Shown here piece after piece: positions 41,655 to 49,734 of a stretch of 64,000 nt of DNA; the first letter of the stretch is position 1, and every line of letters begins with the position of its first letter. The stretch comes from Streptomyces griseus subsp. griseus (GTDB taxonomy: Bacteria > Actinomycetota > Actinomycetes > Streptomycetales > Streptomycetaceae), in assembly GCF_000720255.1 (NCBI RefSeq), contig NZ_JOJE01000034.1, forward strand, positions 12,026-76,025, in the 5' to 3' direction. Position numbers and translations under genes: made by a program. The notes below the pieces were generated by a model, which saw only the letters and a list, made by a program, of their open reading frames with translations, was not told the origin of the DNA and made no database searches.

Positions 41655-41664
41655 GCGCACACAG

Positions 41665-41707
41665 AGGCCCCCGCCGCCCGGACTCAAGGTCCGGACAGCG
41701 GGGGCCT
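41665..41707 (+). terminator. Terminator of the transfer operon
   Basis: AGGCCCCCGC and GCGGGGGCCT form a 10-bp stem enclosing a second CCGGAC/GTCCGG stem, followed by TTCTGCGTTT. It is the strongest classical terminator in this stretch. Confidence 0.8.
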
Positions 41708-41809
41708 TTCTGCGTTTCGGCCCATCCTCGATGCCCTCGAGGCAGGACCAGGGTTCCTAACCGGGATAAAGCAGCGGCGCCAGCCGTTCGGGAACACGAT
41801 GATGAGCTG

Positions 41810-42781
41810 ATGTCCACTGCTGCTGAAGACCGACCAGCCCCCGGACGCCGAATCACGCTGGTCACACGCCGAGACCTCTTCGACTACATCAGGACCGATG
41901 GCGCGCCTTGGTATGGGCGCTTGGATGACATCGCCTTTCTCTCCCGGTTGTACGACCTGGACGCCTTGCCGTCGGATGACTACCGCTTCGCCACCGCGCG
42001 GGAAGACATCCACCAGCACTGCATCAGAAACCCCGGCGACTGGCCGCAGGACTGGGTCCTTACCGACGCTCGGTTTGGCCTGGACAACGGCTCTGACGAG
42101 CAACTGCTGGGCTTCTTGGCACAGATAGTGCATCCCGTCGTGTGCCCCGACCTGGAGCGCGCGGAAGCGATGCTGTCCGAGTTCAACAAGATGCTCAGCC
42201 GCGACGGGTGGGGTCTTGCACGGCAAGGTGAAATGTCCGGACGACCCGTCTACGCGCCTACTTTGCTGGGTGGACTCCCGAACACTGCTGTCAGCAGCGC
42301 ACACGCGGTCGCCGTGCGCGTCGACGCGGAGTACATCGCACAACAGGTCACGCGCATGGAGGGCGCGATCGCAACTGAACCTGAACTCGCGATCGGAACG
42401 GCGAAAGAGTTCATCGAGAGCATCTGCAAGACAGTCCTCGACGAACGACAAGAGCCCCACGACAAGCATGACGACGTCCTGGCACTTGTCCGCAAGACCA
42501 CCAGATGCCTGCAACTCATGCCAGACCAGCTCGACACTTCCGCTCCGGCGGCATCCACGGTCAAGCGGATGATGATGAACCTGGCCCAACTCGTACAGGG
42601 CGCAGCCGAACTACGAAACACCTACGGCACGGGACATGGCCGTTCGAAGGCCCAGGCTGAGCAACGCCTCACCTCGCGCCACGCACGTCTGGCAGTTGGA
42701 GCCGCATCGACTCTGGGCGTCTTCCTGTACGAGACGCACGAGGAGGGCGGTGCATCCGACGCGACCGGACCAGGGCTGTGA
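41810..42781 (+). CDS. Abortive-infection family protein with HEPN-like end
   Basis: The 323-aa product has an N-terminal AbiJ-like part (RRDLFDYIRTDGAPWYGRLDD). Its C-terminal Abi_C domain contains RNTYGTGH at residues 269-276, the R-x6-H pattern of HEPN ribonucleases. Abi proteins of this type stop translation by cutting RNA when phage is sensed. It has its own promoter region after the transfer operon terminator, and a parS-like palindrome starts 5 bp after its stop, where it doubles as a terminator. Confidence 0.75.
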   Translation: MSTAAEDRPAPGRRITLVTRRDLFDYIRTDGAPWYGRLDDIAFLSRLYDLDALPSDDYRFATAREDIHQHCIRNPGDWPQDWVLTDARFGLDNGSDEQLLGFLAQIVHPVVCPDLERAEAMLSEFNKMLSRDGWGLARQGEMSGRPVYAPTLLGGLPNTAVSSAHAVAVRVDAEYIAQQVTRMEGAIATEPELAIGTAKEFIESICKTVLDERQEPHDKHDDVLALVRKTTRCLQLMPDQLDTSAPAASTVKRMMMNLAQLVQGAAELRNTYGTGHGRSKAQAEQRLTSRHARLAVGAASTLGVFLYETHEEGGASDATGPGL

Positions 42782-42785
42782 CGAC

Positions 42786-42816
42786 GTCGGGGTGCTTACC
42801 CGGTAAGCACCCCGAC
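42786..42816. other. parS-like palindrome, copy 1
   Basis: Core arms GGTGCTTAC and GTAAGCACC around CCG (42791-42811), extended here to 14-bp arms by GTCGG/CCGAC. It lies between the Abi gene and parA. Partition proteins of ParB type bind such palindromes. Confidence 0.75.
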
Positions 42817-42885
42817 ATGCAGGAGCTAACGTCAGATCGGGTGAAATTCGCGCCCCGTCACGTGCCAGGCAATCACTGGCGGCAG

Positions 42886-42891
42886 TATGCT
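42886..42891 (+). promoter_or_regulatory. Candidate -10 box of a leaderless parA transcript
   Basis: TATGCT ends 7 nt before ATG 42899 and no ribosome-binding site precedes that ATG. This is the geometry of leaderless actinobacterial mRNAs. A -35 element is not obvious. Confidence 0.4.
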
Positions 42892-42898
42892 GCCGCGC

Positions 42899-44104
42899 AT
42901 GGCATCTCCTACTTCAGGAGGTGAGCGGGAGAAGCTCGTATCCAAGCTGCCCGCCTCCCTCCGGCAAGCCCTCAAAGTCCGGGCAGCACAGCTCAGTACC
43001 GACGTTCAAGACGCTGTCACCGACGGCATCCACGCCTGGCGCGCCCACACCGAAGCGCTCCCCGCGATCGACACGGCAGGAGCCGAGTCCTTCGGAACCT
43101 GGCTGCCTGAAGGCCTGTACGACGAATTCAAGCAGGACTGCGTCGCCCGCGGCGTCTCCTACATCCAAGGCCTCGCCCAGTCCGTAGCGCTGTGGCTCGA
43201 GCAGAACCCCGCAGACGACGAGACCACACCCACGCGCCGCATCATCGTCTGCAACCAGAAAGGCGGCGTAGGCAAGACCGCCGTCACCGCCGGCCTTGCC
43301 CAGGCCCTGGCCGAAGCCCCCCACGAACTGCCGCGGAAAACCGACAAGGCCACGAAACTCGCCACAACCGCGGCAAGCCTCGGACTCCGAGTCCTCATGG
43401 TCGACTACGACCCCCAAGGGCACCTCTCCCACCAGCTGGGACTCAAAGCCATCCCAGCAGGCGCCGAAAGCCTCATCACCCACATGCTCAACAGGGAGCA
43501 AGCCCGTACTCCCCTGATCGACCTCACCGTCGCCATAAACGAAGCTCGCTTCGGCGACCGGCTGCGGATCCTGCCCGCAGCATTCGACGCCTTCCTGCTG
43601 GACTCCGGCCTGACCATGTTCCGCGGACCCCGGCATGCCGCACTTGAGCGGGCCCTGGCCCCACTGGAAGAGCACTTCGACGTCATCGTCATCGACTCAC
43701 CTCCCAGCCTGGGGCTGGCAATGGACGCCGCCATCTTCTACGGACGTCGGCGCGAGGGAGAGAAGCCCGGCTCGTCAGGCTTGGTGATCCCCGTTGAGGC
43801 TGAAGACACCTCCGCGCAGGCCTACGGGATGCTCATCAACCAAGTCGACTCTCTCGCCGCCGACTACGAAATCGACGTCGACCAACTCGGTCTCGTGGTC
43901 AACAAATACGACTCACGCCGCGGCTACATCGCCACCTCATCACTCGACAAGTGGAAGAGCCTCGGCTCTCCCCCCGTCCTCGCAGTAATCGGCGACCTGA
44001 AGGAACAACGCGAAGCCGTACGGCTCCAGCGGGCACTGCTGGCCTACGCCCCTGAATCAGACCAGGCCCACCACATGCGCGAGATCGCCCGGAGGCTGTC
44101 ATGA
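42899..44104 (+). CDS. parA: ParA-type partition ATPase
   Basis: The 401-aa product has a deviant Walker A NQKGGVGKT at residues 119-127, VDYDPQGHL as the A' motif, and VIVIDSPPSLG as Walker B. This is the ParA/Soj family, which moves or positions plasmid DNA. A 110-residue N-terminal extension contains two RHH-like segments (KLPASLRQALKVRAAQL and LPEGLYDEFKQDCVARG), suggesting that it also binds DNA and autoregulates. ATG 42899 is preferred over ATG 42887 because of the -10 box. It overlaps parB by 4 bp. Confidence 0.9.
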   Translation: MASPTSGGEREKLVSKLPASLRQALKVRAAQLSTDVQDAVTDGIHAWRAHTEALPAIDTAGAESFGTWLPEGLYDEFKQDCVARGVSYIQGLAQSVALWLEQNPADDETTPTRRIIVCNQKGGVGKTAVTAGLAQALAEAPHELPRKTDKATKLATTAASLGLRVLMVDYDPQGHLSHQLGLKAIPAGAESLITHMLNREQARTPLIDLTVAINEARFGDRLRILPAAFDAFLLDSGLTMFRGPRHAALERALAPLEEHFDVIVIDSPPSLGLAMDAAIFYGRRREGEKPGSSGLVIPVEAEDTSAQAYGMLINQVDSLAADYEIDVDQLGLVVNKYDSRRGYIATSSLDKWKSLGSPPVLAVIGDLKEQREAVRLQRALLAYAPESDQAHHMREIARRLS

Positions 44105-45021
44105 AGAAATCCGACGCTCTTGGCGGATCCGCCACCTTCGACGCTGTCGCCCAGCCGATGAGCAGCCGCGCCGCCAGTTTCGCCGCCTTCTCCGGACAGA
44201 CCACGACTGCCCCGGCCGTCACCCAAAGCTCACTCCGGGTCCCCGTCGCCCAGCTGGCACCAAACCCCTATAACCCCCGCGCCACCCTTGCCGCCATAGA
44301 GGAGATGGCCGACAGCCTCACCAGCAAGGGCATCATCCAGCCCCTCACCATCGTCACCCGCGAAGCATTCCTTGCAGCGCACCCCGATCACACACAGGAC
44401 CTTGCATCAGCTGAATACGTCGTCGTCGACGGCAACCGCCGCCTCGCCGGCGCCAAGCTCGCCGGCCTCGACGACGTCCCCGTCCACGTCGACGACACCC
44501 TGGCCCACGATGCCGACACCCTGCTCGAGACCGCTCTCATCGCAGCTGTCCAGCACGAAGACCTGGAACCCCTCGACGAAGCCAAAGCCCTTGAACGCCT
44601 TGTCCAGGTCCACGGCTCACAGCGCGCCGTGGCCCGGGCACTGGGCAAATCCAGCGGCTGGGTCACCCAGCGCCTTGCCCTGCTCAAGCTCACTCCCGAA
44701 CTCAAGCAGGCACTGGAAGACAAGACACTCCCGGTCAAGGTTGCCCGCACCGTAGGACAGCTGCCCGAACAGCAGCAGCAGAGTGCCGCAGAGGAGGCAC
44801 TCGCGCAGCGGGCCAAGCAAAAAGCGGAGTCCAGCCGGAAGCCGAAGGGTGCTTACCCGGTAAGCACCCCTCCGGCGGCCGCCCCCAAGCCCCAGAGCGA
44901 GCCTGCGGTCGCCTCCAGCGCGCAGCGATCGGATGAGGATCTGGCGACCCTCGCCGCAGACCTGAAGCGACGCCTCACGGCACAGCAGATCGAGGAACTA
45001 GTCGAGCTGCTCATCGCCTGA
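44101..45021 (+). CDS. parB: ParB-type partition protein
   Basis: The 306-aa product has the ParB N-terminal domain (LAPNPYNPRATLAAIEEMAD, YVVVDGNRRLAGAKLAGL), which in the family is a CTP switch. A helix-turn-helix follows (SQRAVARALGKSSGWVTQRL), and a short C-terminal dimer segment ends in LTAQQIEELVELLIA. A parS-like palindrome lies inside the coding region, where it encodes GAYPVSTP in a linker. Confidence 0.9.
   Translation: MKKSDALGGSATFDAVAQPMSSRAASFAAFSGQTTTAPAVTQSSLRVPVAQLAPNPYNPRATLAAIEEMADSLTSKGIIQPLTIVTREAFLAAHPDHTQDLASAEYVVVDGNRRLAGAKLAGLDDVPVHVDDTLAHDADTLLETALIAAVQHEDLEPLDEAKALERLVQVHGSQRAVARALGKSSGWVTQRLALLKLTPELKQALEDKTLPVKVARTVGQLPEQQQQSAAEEALAQRAKQKAESSRKPKGAYPVSTPPAAAPKPQSEPAVASSAQRSDEDLATLAADLKRRLTAQQIEELVELLIA
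44848..44868. other. parS-like palindrome, copy 2 (inside parB)
   Basis: The same 9-bp arms and CCG centre as copies 1 and 3, located in the linker-coding part of parB. Confidence 0.75.
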
Positions 45022-45022
45022 C

Positions 45023-45053
45023 GGCTGGGTGCTTACCCGGTAAGCACCCAGCC
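45023..45053. other. parS-like palindrome, copy 3
   Basis: Core at 45028-45048 with the arms lengthened to 14 bp by GGCTG/CAGCC. It starts 2 bp after the parB stop codon and may also terminate the parAB transcript. Confidence 0.75.
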
Positions 45054-45093
45054 GCATGCAGGGGCTGTAACCGTCACTTCCGGCTGCAGCCCC

Positions 45094-45657
45094 TCAGGCC
45101 TTGTCCGACGGCATCTCGCCGTCTCGCTGGACGCCGCACTCGGCAATCTGCCTGCCGATGAAGTGCCATGTAGGTTCTCGCTGGCCCTCCCCAATGGTCC
45201 TCCCCATCAGCCCTCCCACCAGATCCAGGGCCTCCTGGTTGATGTAGCGATCGGGATCCGGGGACTGGAGATGGCGTCGCAGAAGTTCTGAGTCCAGTCC
45301 CTGCTCCTGGAGATACGCAGCAAGAGAACCGACGAGCAGGAAGTTGTACGCCAGAGCATCAGTGAGGGCATAGAGCACCAGTCGGTGCCAGTCTCCCGGC
45401 CGATCGACATGCTGGTGAGCCGCTCGGACGGCATCGTCCAGATGACTTCGTCCCCAGCGGACGAAGTCCTGCACAAGCGCGATCAGTTCTACTGGCACCA
45501 CCGCTGGGTGTGCGTCGTTGCTCGACATGCTGGTCGCCCTTCGAGCCCGCGGAGTGGGCGGGATTGCATTGCGAATGTCCTGGAGCGCTGCCCGACGGTT
45601 CGCCCCCGTGAGGAACTGCTGTTGACGAGCTGCGTTCTTACGCGCGTGAGATGTCAT
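45094..45657 (-). CDS. Unknown protein convergent with parB
   Basis: The 187-aa product has a basic start (MTSHARKNAARQQQFLTG) and a mostly helical remainder (LVQDFVRWGRSHLDDAVRAA). Codon use is less biased than in neighbours. A start at MSSNDAHP, 43 residues in, is possible. No family was recognised. Confidence 0.5.
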   Translation of the reverse strand: MTSHARKNAARQQQFLTGANRRAALQDIRNAIPPTPRARRATSMSSNDAHPAVVPVELIALVQDFVRWGRSHLDDAVRAAHQHVDRPGDWHRLVLYALTDALAYNFLLVGSLAAYLQEQGLDSELLRRHLQSPDPDRYINQEALDLVGGLMGRTIGEGQREPTWHFIGRQIAECGVQRDGEMPSDKA

Positions 45658-46089
45658 CGTTCGTCCTTGTGCGCGGCCCCATGACTTCGCGCGGACTGTG
45701 GCAAGCCACAGAGCCTCTGCAGCGATGACGCGGCGCGTCTAGGGCCTACCCATCTTCCGGGTCATGGACCGGAAGCACTCGGCCGGGCACCGTCGCGGCA
45801 GCTCCATGCGGCGCCACCTTCCTCAACGATCTCGCCTCGCAGGAGGTCACATGTGGGCTGCGGGTTGGGCGGGTGGGGGAGCCGTGGTGCTGGGTGGTTG
45901 TCGGCGTGGTGCTGCTGGGTGTCCGTGGTGGTGATCTGGAGCTGGAGAGCGATGACATTCGCGCCCGGCCCGGGGCCGCTTCCCGTCTGACGGGCGCCTG
46001 GGAAGAAAGTTCGGCCGCTGCTCCCGCCTGGCGGGACGTGCCGCTGATCGGCCTTTTCTTGCAGGTCAGGGCAGTGTGGCGTGGTCTGT
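45658..46089. other. Interval upstream of the relaxase gene
   Basis: About 430 bp. Apart from a very short open frame with a strong ribosome-binding site (listed below), I see no gene. The relaxase promoter should lie here. Confidence 0.4.
45851..45934 (+). CDS. Possible 27-aa Trp-rich peptide
   Basis: An AGGAGGT site precedes ATG 45851 by 3 nt. The 27-residue product has four tryptophans. It may be a leader peptide or a chance frame. Confidence 0.2.
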   Translation: MWAAGWAGGGAVVLGGCRRGAAGCPWW

Positions 46090-48057
46090 ATGACAGTGGA
46101 TATCAGGGTCATCCGGGCCGGTCAGATGTACCGCTACTACCTCCGCGAGACCGTTGTCGGCGACGGCCGCCGCCCCGCACGCACGCCGCTGCGCGCCGCC
46201 CAGGAGCAAGCCGGCGTCCCGGCCGGACGATGGATGGGCCGCGGCCTGGCCGCGCTCGGACTCGCGCCGGGCGAGGAGGTCACCGAGGCGCAGCTGCGGA
46301 ACCTGTTCGGCGAGCGAGGCCGCCACCCGTACGCGGACCGGATCGAGGCCGACCGGCTCGCCAAGGGCGACTCCCCGAAGAAGGCGTTCAAGGCCGGCGC
46401 CCTCGGACGCCGGGTGATGGTCACCGGGGTCGACTTCGTCTTCCGGCCGCAGCCGACGATCTACCTGTTGTGGGCGCTGGGGGATGAGGAGACCCGGCGG
46501 GTGATCGAGGCCGCGCACGAGCGGGCGATCGAGCGGGTGCTGGAGTGGATCGAGGACGAGGTGGCCGTGATCCGGTACGGCAAGGACGGCATCTACCGGG
46601 TGCGGCCGCCCGGCGGTCTGGTCGCCGCCCGCTTCCGCCACTACGAGGCACGCTCCGGCATGCCGCTGCTCCATGACCATCTGCTGCTGTCCGTGAAGGG
46701 ACAGCGCCTGGACGGGAAGTGGGGCTCGATCCACACCCTGGCCCTGCACGAGAACACCGTGGCCGCATCCGCGCTCTACAACGAGATCGTGGCCGCAGAA
46801 GTCTGCGAGGCGCTGGAGCTGGCGACCGAGCCGCGCACCGTCACCCCGGGGCGCCGGCCGGTGATGGAGATTGCCGGGGTGCCGCACGAGCTGATCCGCT
46901 GGACCGCCCAGCGCAGCGACCAGATCGCCGCCTGCCTCGAGGACCTGGAGCACGAGTACGTCACCGCCGTCGACGACGACGGCGAACTGAAGTTCCTGCC
47001 CGTGGTCTCCGAACGAGCCCGCGCCAAGCTGAACGGGATGGCCGCCCGCAAGACCCGCCCGCCCAAGCACAAGACCCGGCCGCTCGCGCAGCTGCGCAAG
47101 GAGTGGAAGGAGAGCGCGATCCGCACCTCCGGGGTGGCCGTCGACATCATCAACTCCCTCCTCGAGTACGCCCGCGCTGCGGCTGCGGTGATCCGGGCCC
47201 GGGTCGCCGCCGTGGTCGACATAGCGCTGGCGGCCGTCGACGTCGCCGCGACCGTGTTCGTGATGAACGAAGGCGGCCGCTTCCACCGCCGGCACCTGCT
47301 CGCCGAAGCACGCCGCCACCTCGCCCTCGTCCTGCGCGGCCGCCGCCGCGACCCCGGCCTGGACGACCAAATCGTGGCCGCCGCCATCTCCACCCACTGC
47401 CTGGACATCAGCGAGCCGAAGACCGTACGCGGCCTGGAGGCCGACTACCGCCTCTACACCGCCCGGTGGTCCCTGTCCGACCTCCTCGCCCGCCGCCCAC
47501 CCACTCCCACTCCCGCGCCCGACCCGGACCGGCAGCCACCGGCCGACCCCGGCGAGTCGGCCGAACCCCGGCCCCCGGGCCAGGATGCGGGGGAGTGGGA
47601 GATCCTCCGCATCCCGCTGCAGTACGAGCGCGCCGTCCTCGCCGGTGCGGTGGTGCGGGAACAACTGCGCACCGCCACGGCCGTGCGGGGCAGGGCGTAC
47701 GACGTCGTCGCCCATCAGCAGGCGGCGATGCCCGAGCAGCTGCTCGCGCCCGAGCCGGCCGACCCCGAGCACGACGACCAGGAGCATGAGCCCGGCCGCC
47801 GCGAGGCGCTGGACCTGACGGCGCTGCGGGCCCTGCGGGAATCCCGCACGGACGTGGAAGCCCTCGATCTCACCGCCGAACGCCTGCGCCACCTCGGGGA
47901 GGCCTTCACCGCGGCGGCCGACCGGGCACGCACCACGATGATCCGTTACGCGCGCCGCGACGACGCCGATACGACGCACCCGGTGCGCGAGGACGACCAG
48001 CAGGCGCACCGCCCACAGCAACCCGGACCGCACCGCGGCCGGGAAGCCGGCCACTGA
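46090..48057 (+). CDS. MobF-like relaxase without helicase domain
   Basis: The 655-aa product matches the TrwC/MobF relaxase fold. It has a Tyr-containing start (GQMYRYYLRET), WMGRGLAALGL, a long block around LLWALGDEETRRVIEAAHERA, and the metal-binding His motif LLHDHLLLSVKG with H195 and H197. Relaxases nick oriT and pilot single-stranded DNA. The superfamily 1 helicase usually fused to MobF proteins is missing; the C-terminal half is instead a helical region with a Pro-rich linker. GTG 46081 is an alternative start. A repeat-dense region directly follows. Confidence 0.7.
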   Translation: MTVDIRVIRAGQMYRYYLRETVVGDGRRPARTPLRAAQEQAGVPAGRWMGRGLAALGLAPGEEVTEAQLRNLFGERGRHPYADRIEADRLAKGDSPKKAFKAGALGRRVMVTGVDFVFRPQPTIYLLWALGDEETRRVIEAAHERAIERVLEWIEDEVAVIRYGKDGIYRVRPPGGLVAARFRHYEARSGMPLLHDHLLLSVKGQRLDGKWGSIHTLALHENTVAASALYNEIVAAEVCEALELATEPRTVTPGRRPVMEIAGVPHELIRWTAQRSDQIAACLEDLEHEYVTAVDDDGELKFLPVVSERARAKLNGMAARKTRPPKHKTRPLAQLRKEWKESAIRTSGVAVDIINSLLEYARAAAAVIRARVAAVVDIALAAVDVAATVFVMNEGGRFHRRHLLAEARRHLALVLRGRRRDPGLDDQIVAAAISTHCLDISEPKTVRGLEADYRLYTARWSLSDLLARRPPTPTPAPDPDRQPPADPGESAEPRPPGQDAGEWEILRIPLQYERAVLAGAVVREQLRTATAVRGRAYDVVAHQQAAMPEQLLAPEPADPEHDDQEHEPGRREALDLTALRALRESRTDVEALDLTAERLRHLGEAFTAAADRARTTMIRYARRDDADTTHPVREDDQQAHRPQQPGPHRGREAGH

Positions 48058-48059
48058 GC

Positions 48060-48480
48060 GCACCCGATGGCGCGCACCCGGTGCGGTGGTGCGCACCGAC
48101 GATGCCCCGCCTCCACTCCACCGAGTGGAGGCCACCGCCCGGGAGTGGACACCACCGCGCTCGGCATCCACTCCACCGAGTGGAAGTGGACGACACCGAC
48201 GGGAGTGGGGCCGTGTATCCACCCGGTGTGTTTCTCCTTGACCTCAGCTCAGGTCAAGGAGAAACGCACCGCCTCCACCCGCGCCCACTCCACCGCACCA
48301 CTGTCCACCCGGTGCGCACCACTCCCGCGCGCCGGCCGCACCGGTGCGCACCGCCCACTGAGTGGATGCGCACCGGATGGACGGTGGTGCGCACCGGATG
48401 GACGCGGTGCGCACTGGACGGGCGCACCACCGCACCAGTGCGCACCCACCCGGTGCGGTGGTGCGGTCAGCGGTGCAGAG
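48060..48480. repeat. Repeat-dense region, oriT/clt candidate
   Basis: The 420 bp after the relaxase gene contain four perfect GGTGCGCACC palindromes (48088, 48311, 48343, 48386) and several one-base variants. There are two CTCCACTC-CACC-GAGTGGAG type dyads (48111-48130, 48167-48184) and a 15-bp arm inverted repeat at 48230-48265. Codon structure is absent in all frames. The TGCGCAC motif is shared with the region after traB. Position next to a relaxase gene fits an origin of transfer. Confidence 0.6.
48230..48265. repeat. 15-bp perfect inverted repeat
   Basis: GTTTCTCCTTGACCT and AGGTCAAGGAGAAAC flank CAGCTC. It is less GC-rich than the surrounding repeats and could be the stem that places a relaxase nick site. 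Confidence 0.7.
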
Positions 48481-48901
48481 CCACCACGTTCTCCACCACC
48501 GCGCAGGCCCGCGCCACCTGTTCATCGCGCAGCGCCTGCAGAGCCGGGAAGACGTCCTTCGGCGCGTCGGCGAGGACCTGGCCGACGAAGTGCGTGATGG
48601 TGCGGGCGATCCCCGGCGCGGCAGCCGCGGGGGCGTGCGTGGCCCACTCCCTGATCGCCATCAGGTAGATGACGCCGACCTCGTCCAGGACGAAGGAGTC
48701 GGCGCAGGGCTCGGTGTCGTCGGACAGCGCGGTCACGGGGAAGACGATCAGTTCCGCAACGGCCGGCAGCAGCCCCGGCAACTGCTCCACCTCGGGCACG
48801 AGCCGCGCCGCCGTGGCGTCGTCGCCGGTCGCCACGGCCAGGACGTAGTCGAAGCCGAGCTGGACCAGGTGCGGGGGCAGCGAGGGAACGATCGGGGACA
48901 T
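48467..48901 (-). CDS. Unknown helical protein
   Basis: The 144-aa product starts at ATG 48901 with AGGAG 6 nt upstream. It is Ala/Val-rich and helical with no recognised domain. It converges on the relaxase across the repeat region. Confidence 0.55.
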   Translation of the reverse strand: MSPIVPSLPPHLVQLGFDYVLAVATGDDATAARLVPEVEQLPGLLPAVAELIVFPVTALSDDTEPCADSFVLDEVGVIYLMAIREWATHAPAAAAPGIARTITHFVGQVLADAPKDVFPALQALRDEQVARACAVVENVVALHR

Positions 48902-49042
48902 GAGCAGCTCCTGACGTACGGTCGCCGTGCCGATCACGGCGACGTCCCAGCAGAGTCAGGCCGCCAGCCTGTGGACAGAGGACAGAGAACTCTCCACCCT
49001 GAGCCGGAACGGACGAACCAGGGCTGCAAGGGTCAAAGCGGG

Positions 49043-49240
49043 CTCCCTTGTCCAGCGTGGTCGGCCCGACCATGACCCCTTGTCGAGTCGCGGTCGGCCC
49101 GACCACGGACCCCTTGTCCGATGCGGCGCGGGCCGCCAGGAGCGCACGCTTCTCCTTGACAGACTCCGCTACCGGGCGCCGTCAGACGGCGGACAAGGGG
49201 TGGGCGCTCACGATGGCCGCCACGCGCCCGCACAAGGGGC
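49043..49240. repeat. CCCTTGTC repeats in direct and inverted orientation
   Basis: CTCCCTTGTCC (49043), ACCCCTTGTC (49075), ACCCCTTGTC (49109), and the inverted GACAAGGGGT (49192) and CACAAGGGGC (49231). The two central copies are each preceded by a GGTCGG-C-CCGACC palindrome (49058-49072, 49092-49104). This is a protein-binding array in a divergent promoter region. Confidence 0.6.
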
Positions 49241-49734
49241 ATGCAGCGGCCACCGATCCATCGGGGCGGCTCTGCCTCGCGCGGGCGTGCCACCGGCCGT
49301 CACAGGCCGGTGGAGGACGCCACGACGCAAGGGAGAGACCGGGGCATGATGACCCAACACAGGCGCCCGCCGTACCCTGACCGCACCGCCGACCGGCGAG
49401 CCGCGCGCACCACGCTGGGAGGGCTGGTCAGCCGGGCAAGCCGCCGCAGTCTCCTGCCGTCGGCGCTTGCGATCCCACTGCCGTACCCACTTCCGCGCCC
49501 GGCACGAGCGCTGACCGCATTTCCCCTGGCCACCACGCCTTTTCGGGGCTGTGGCGCGGCGTCACAACCCTCTTCTCTCCTCCTCTCACTGACCAAGCCC
49601 TGGGAAATAGGTGGGGGTGGGGTGTCAGTGGTGGAGGCGATCATCGGGTTCAGGGCGCGCCTGGTGCCCTCTGCGGCCGGGCGGGGCCGGCGCCCGGCCG
49701 GTGGCCGGACGCGGACGACGGGAGGGCGGGGCTG
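49241..49734. other. Gene-free leader region
   Basis: About 500 bp with no gene I can support; open frames here have weak codon bias. It contains pyrimidine-rich and G-rich tracts (CTCTTCTCTCCTCCTCTC, GGTGGGGGTGGGG) and the ribosome-binding site of the next gene. Confidence 0.35.

Noticed and set aside
46066..48222. 718-codon open frame opposite the relaxase gene
   Set aside because: It is a mirror frame created by GC bias; the plus-strand frame has clear relaxase motifs.
48060..48480. CRISPR array
   Set aside because: Repeats are short, palindromic, unevenly spaced and lack unique spacers of constant length; no cas genes are present.
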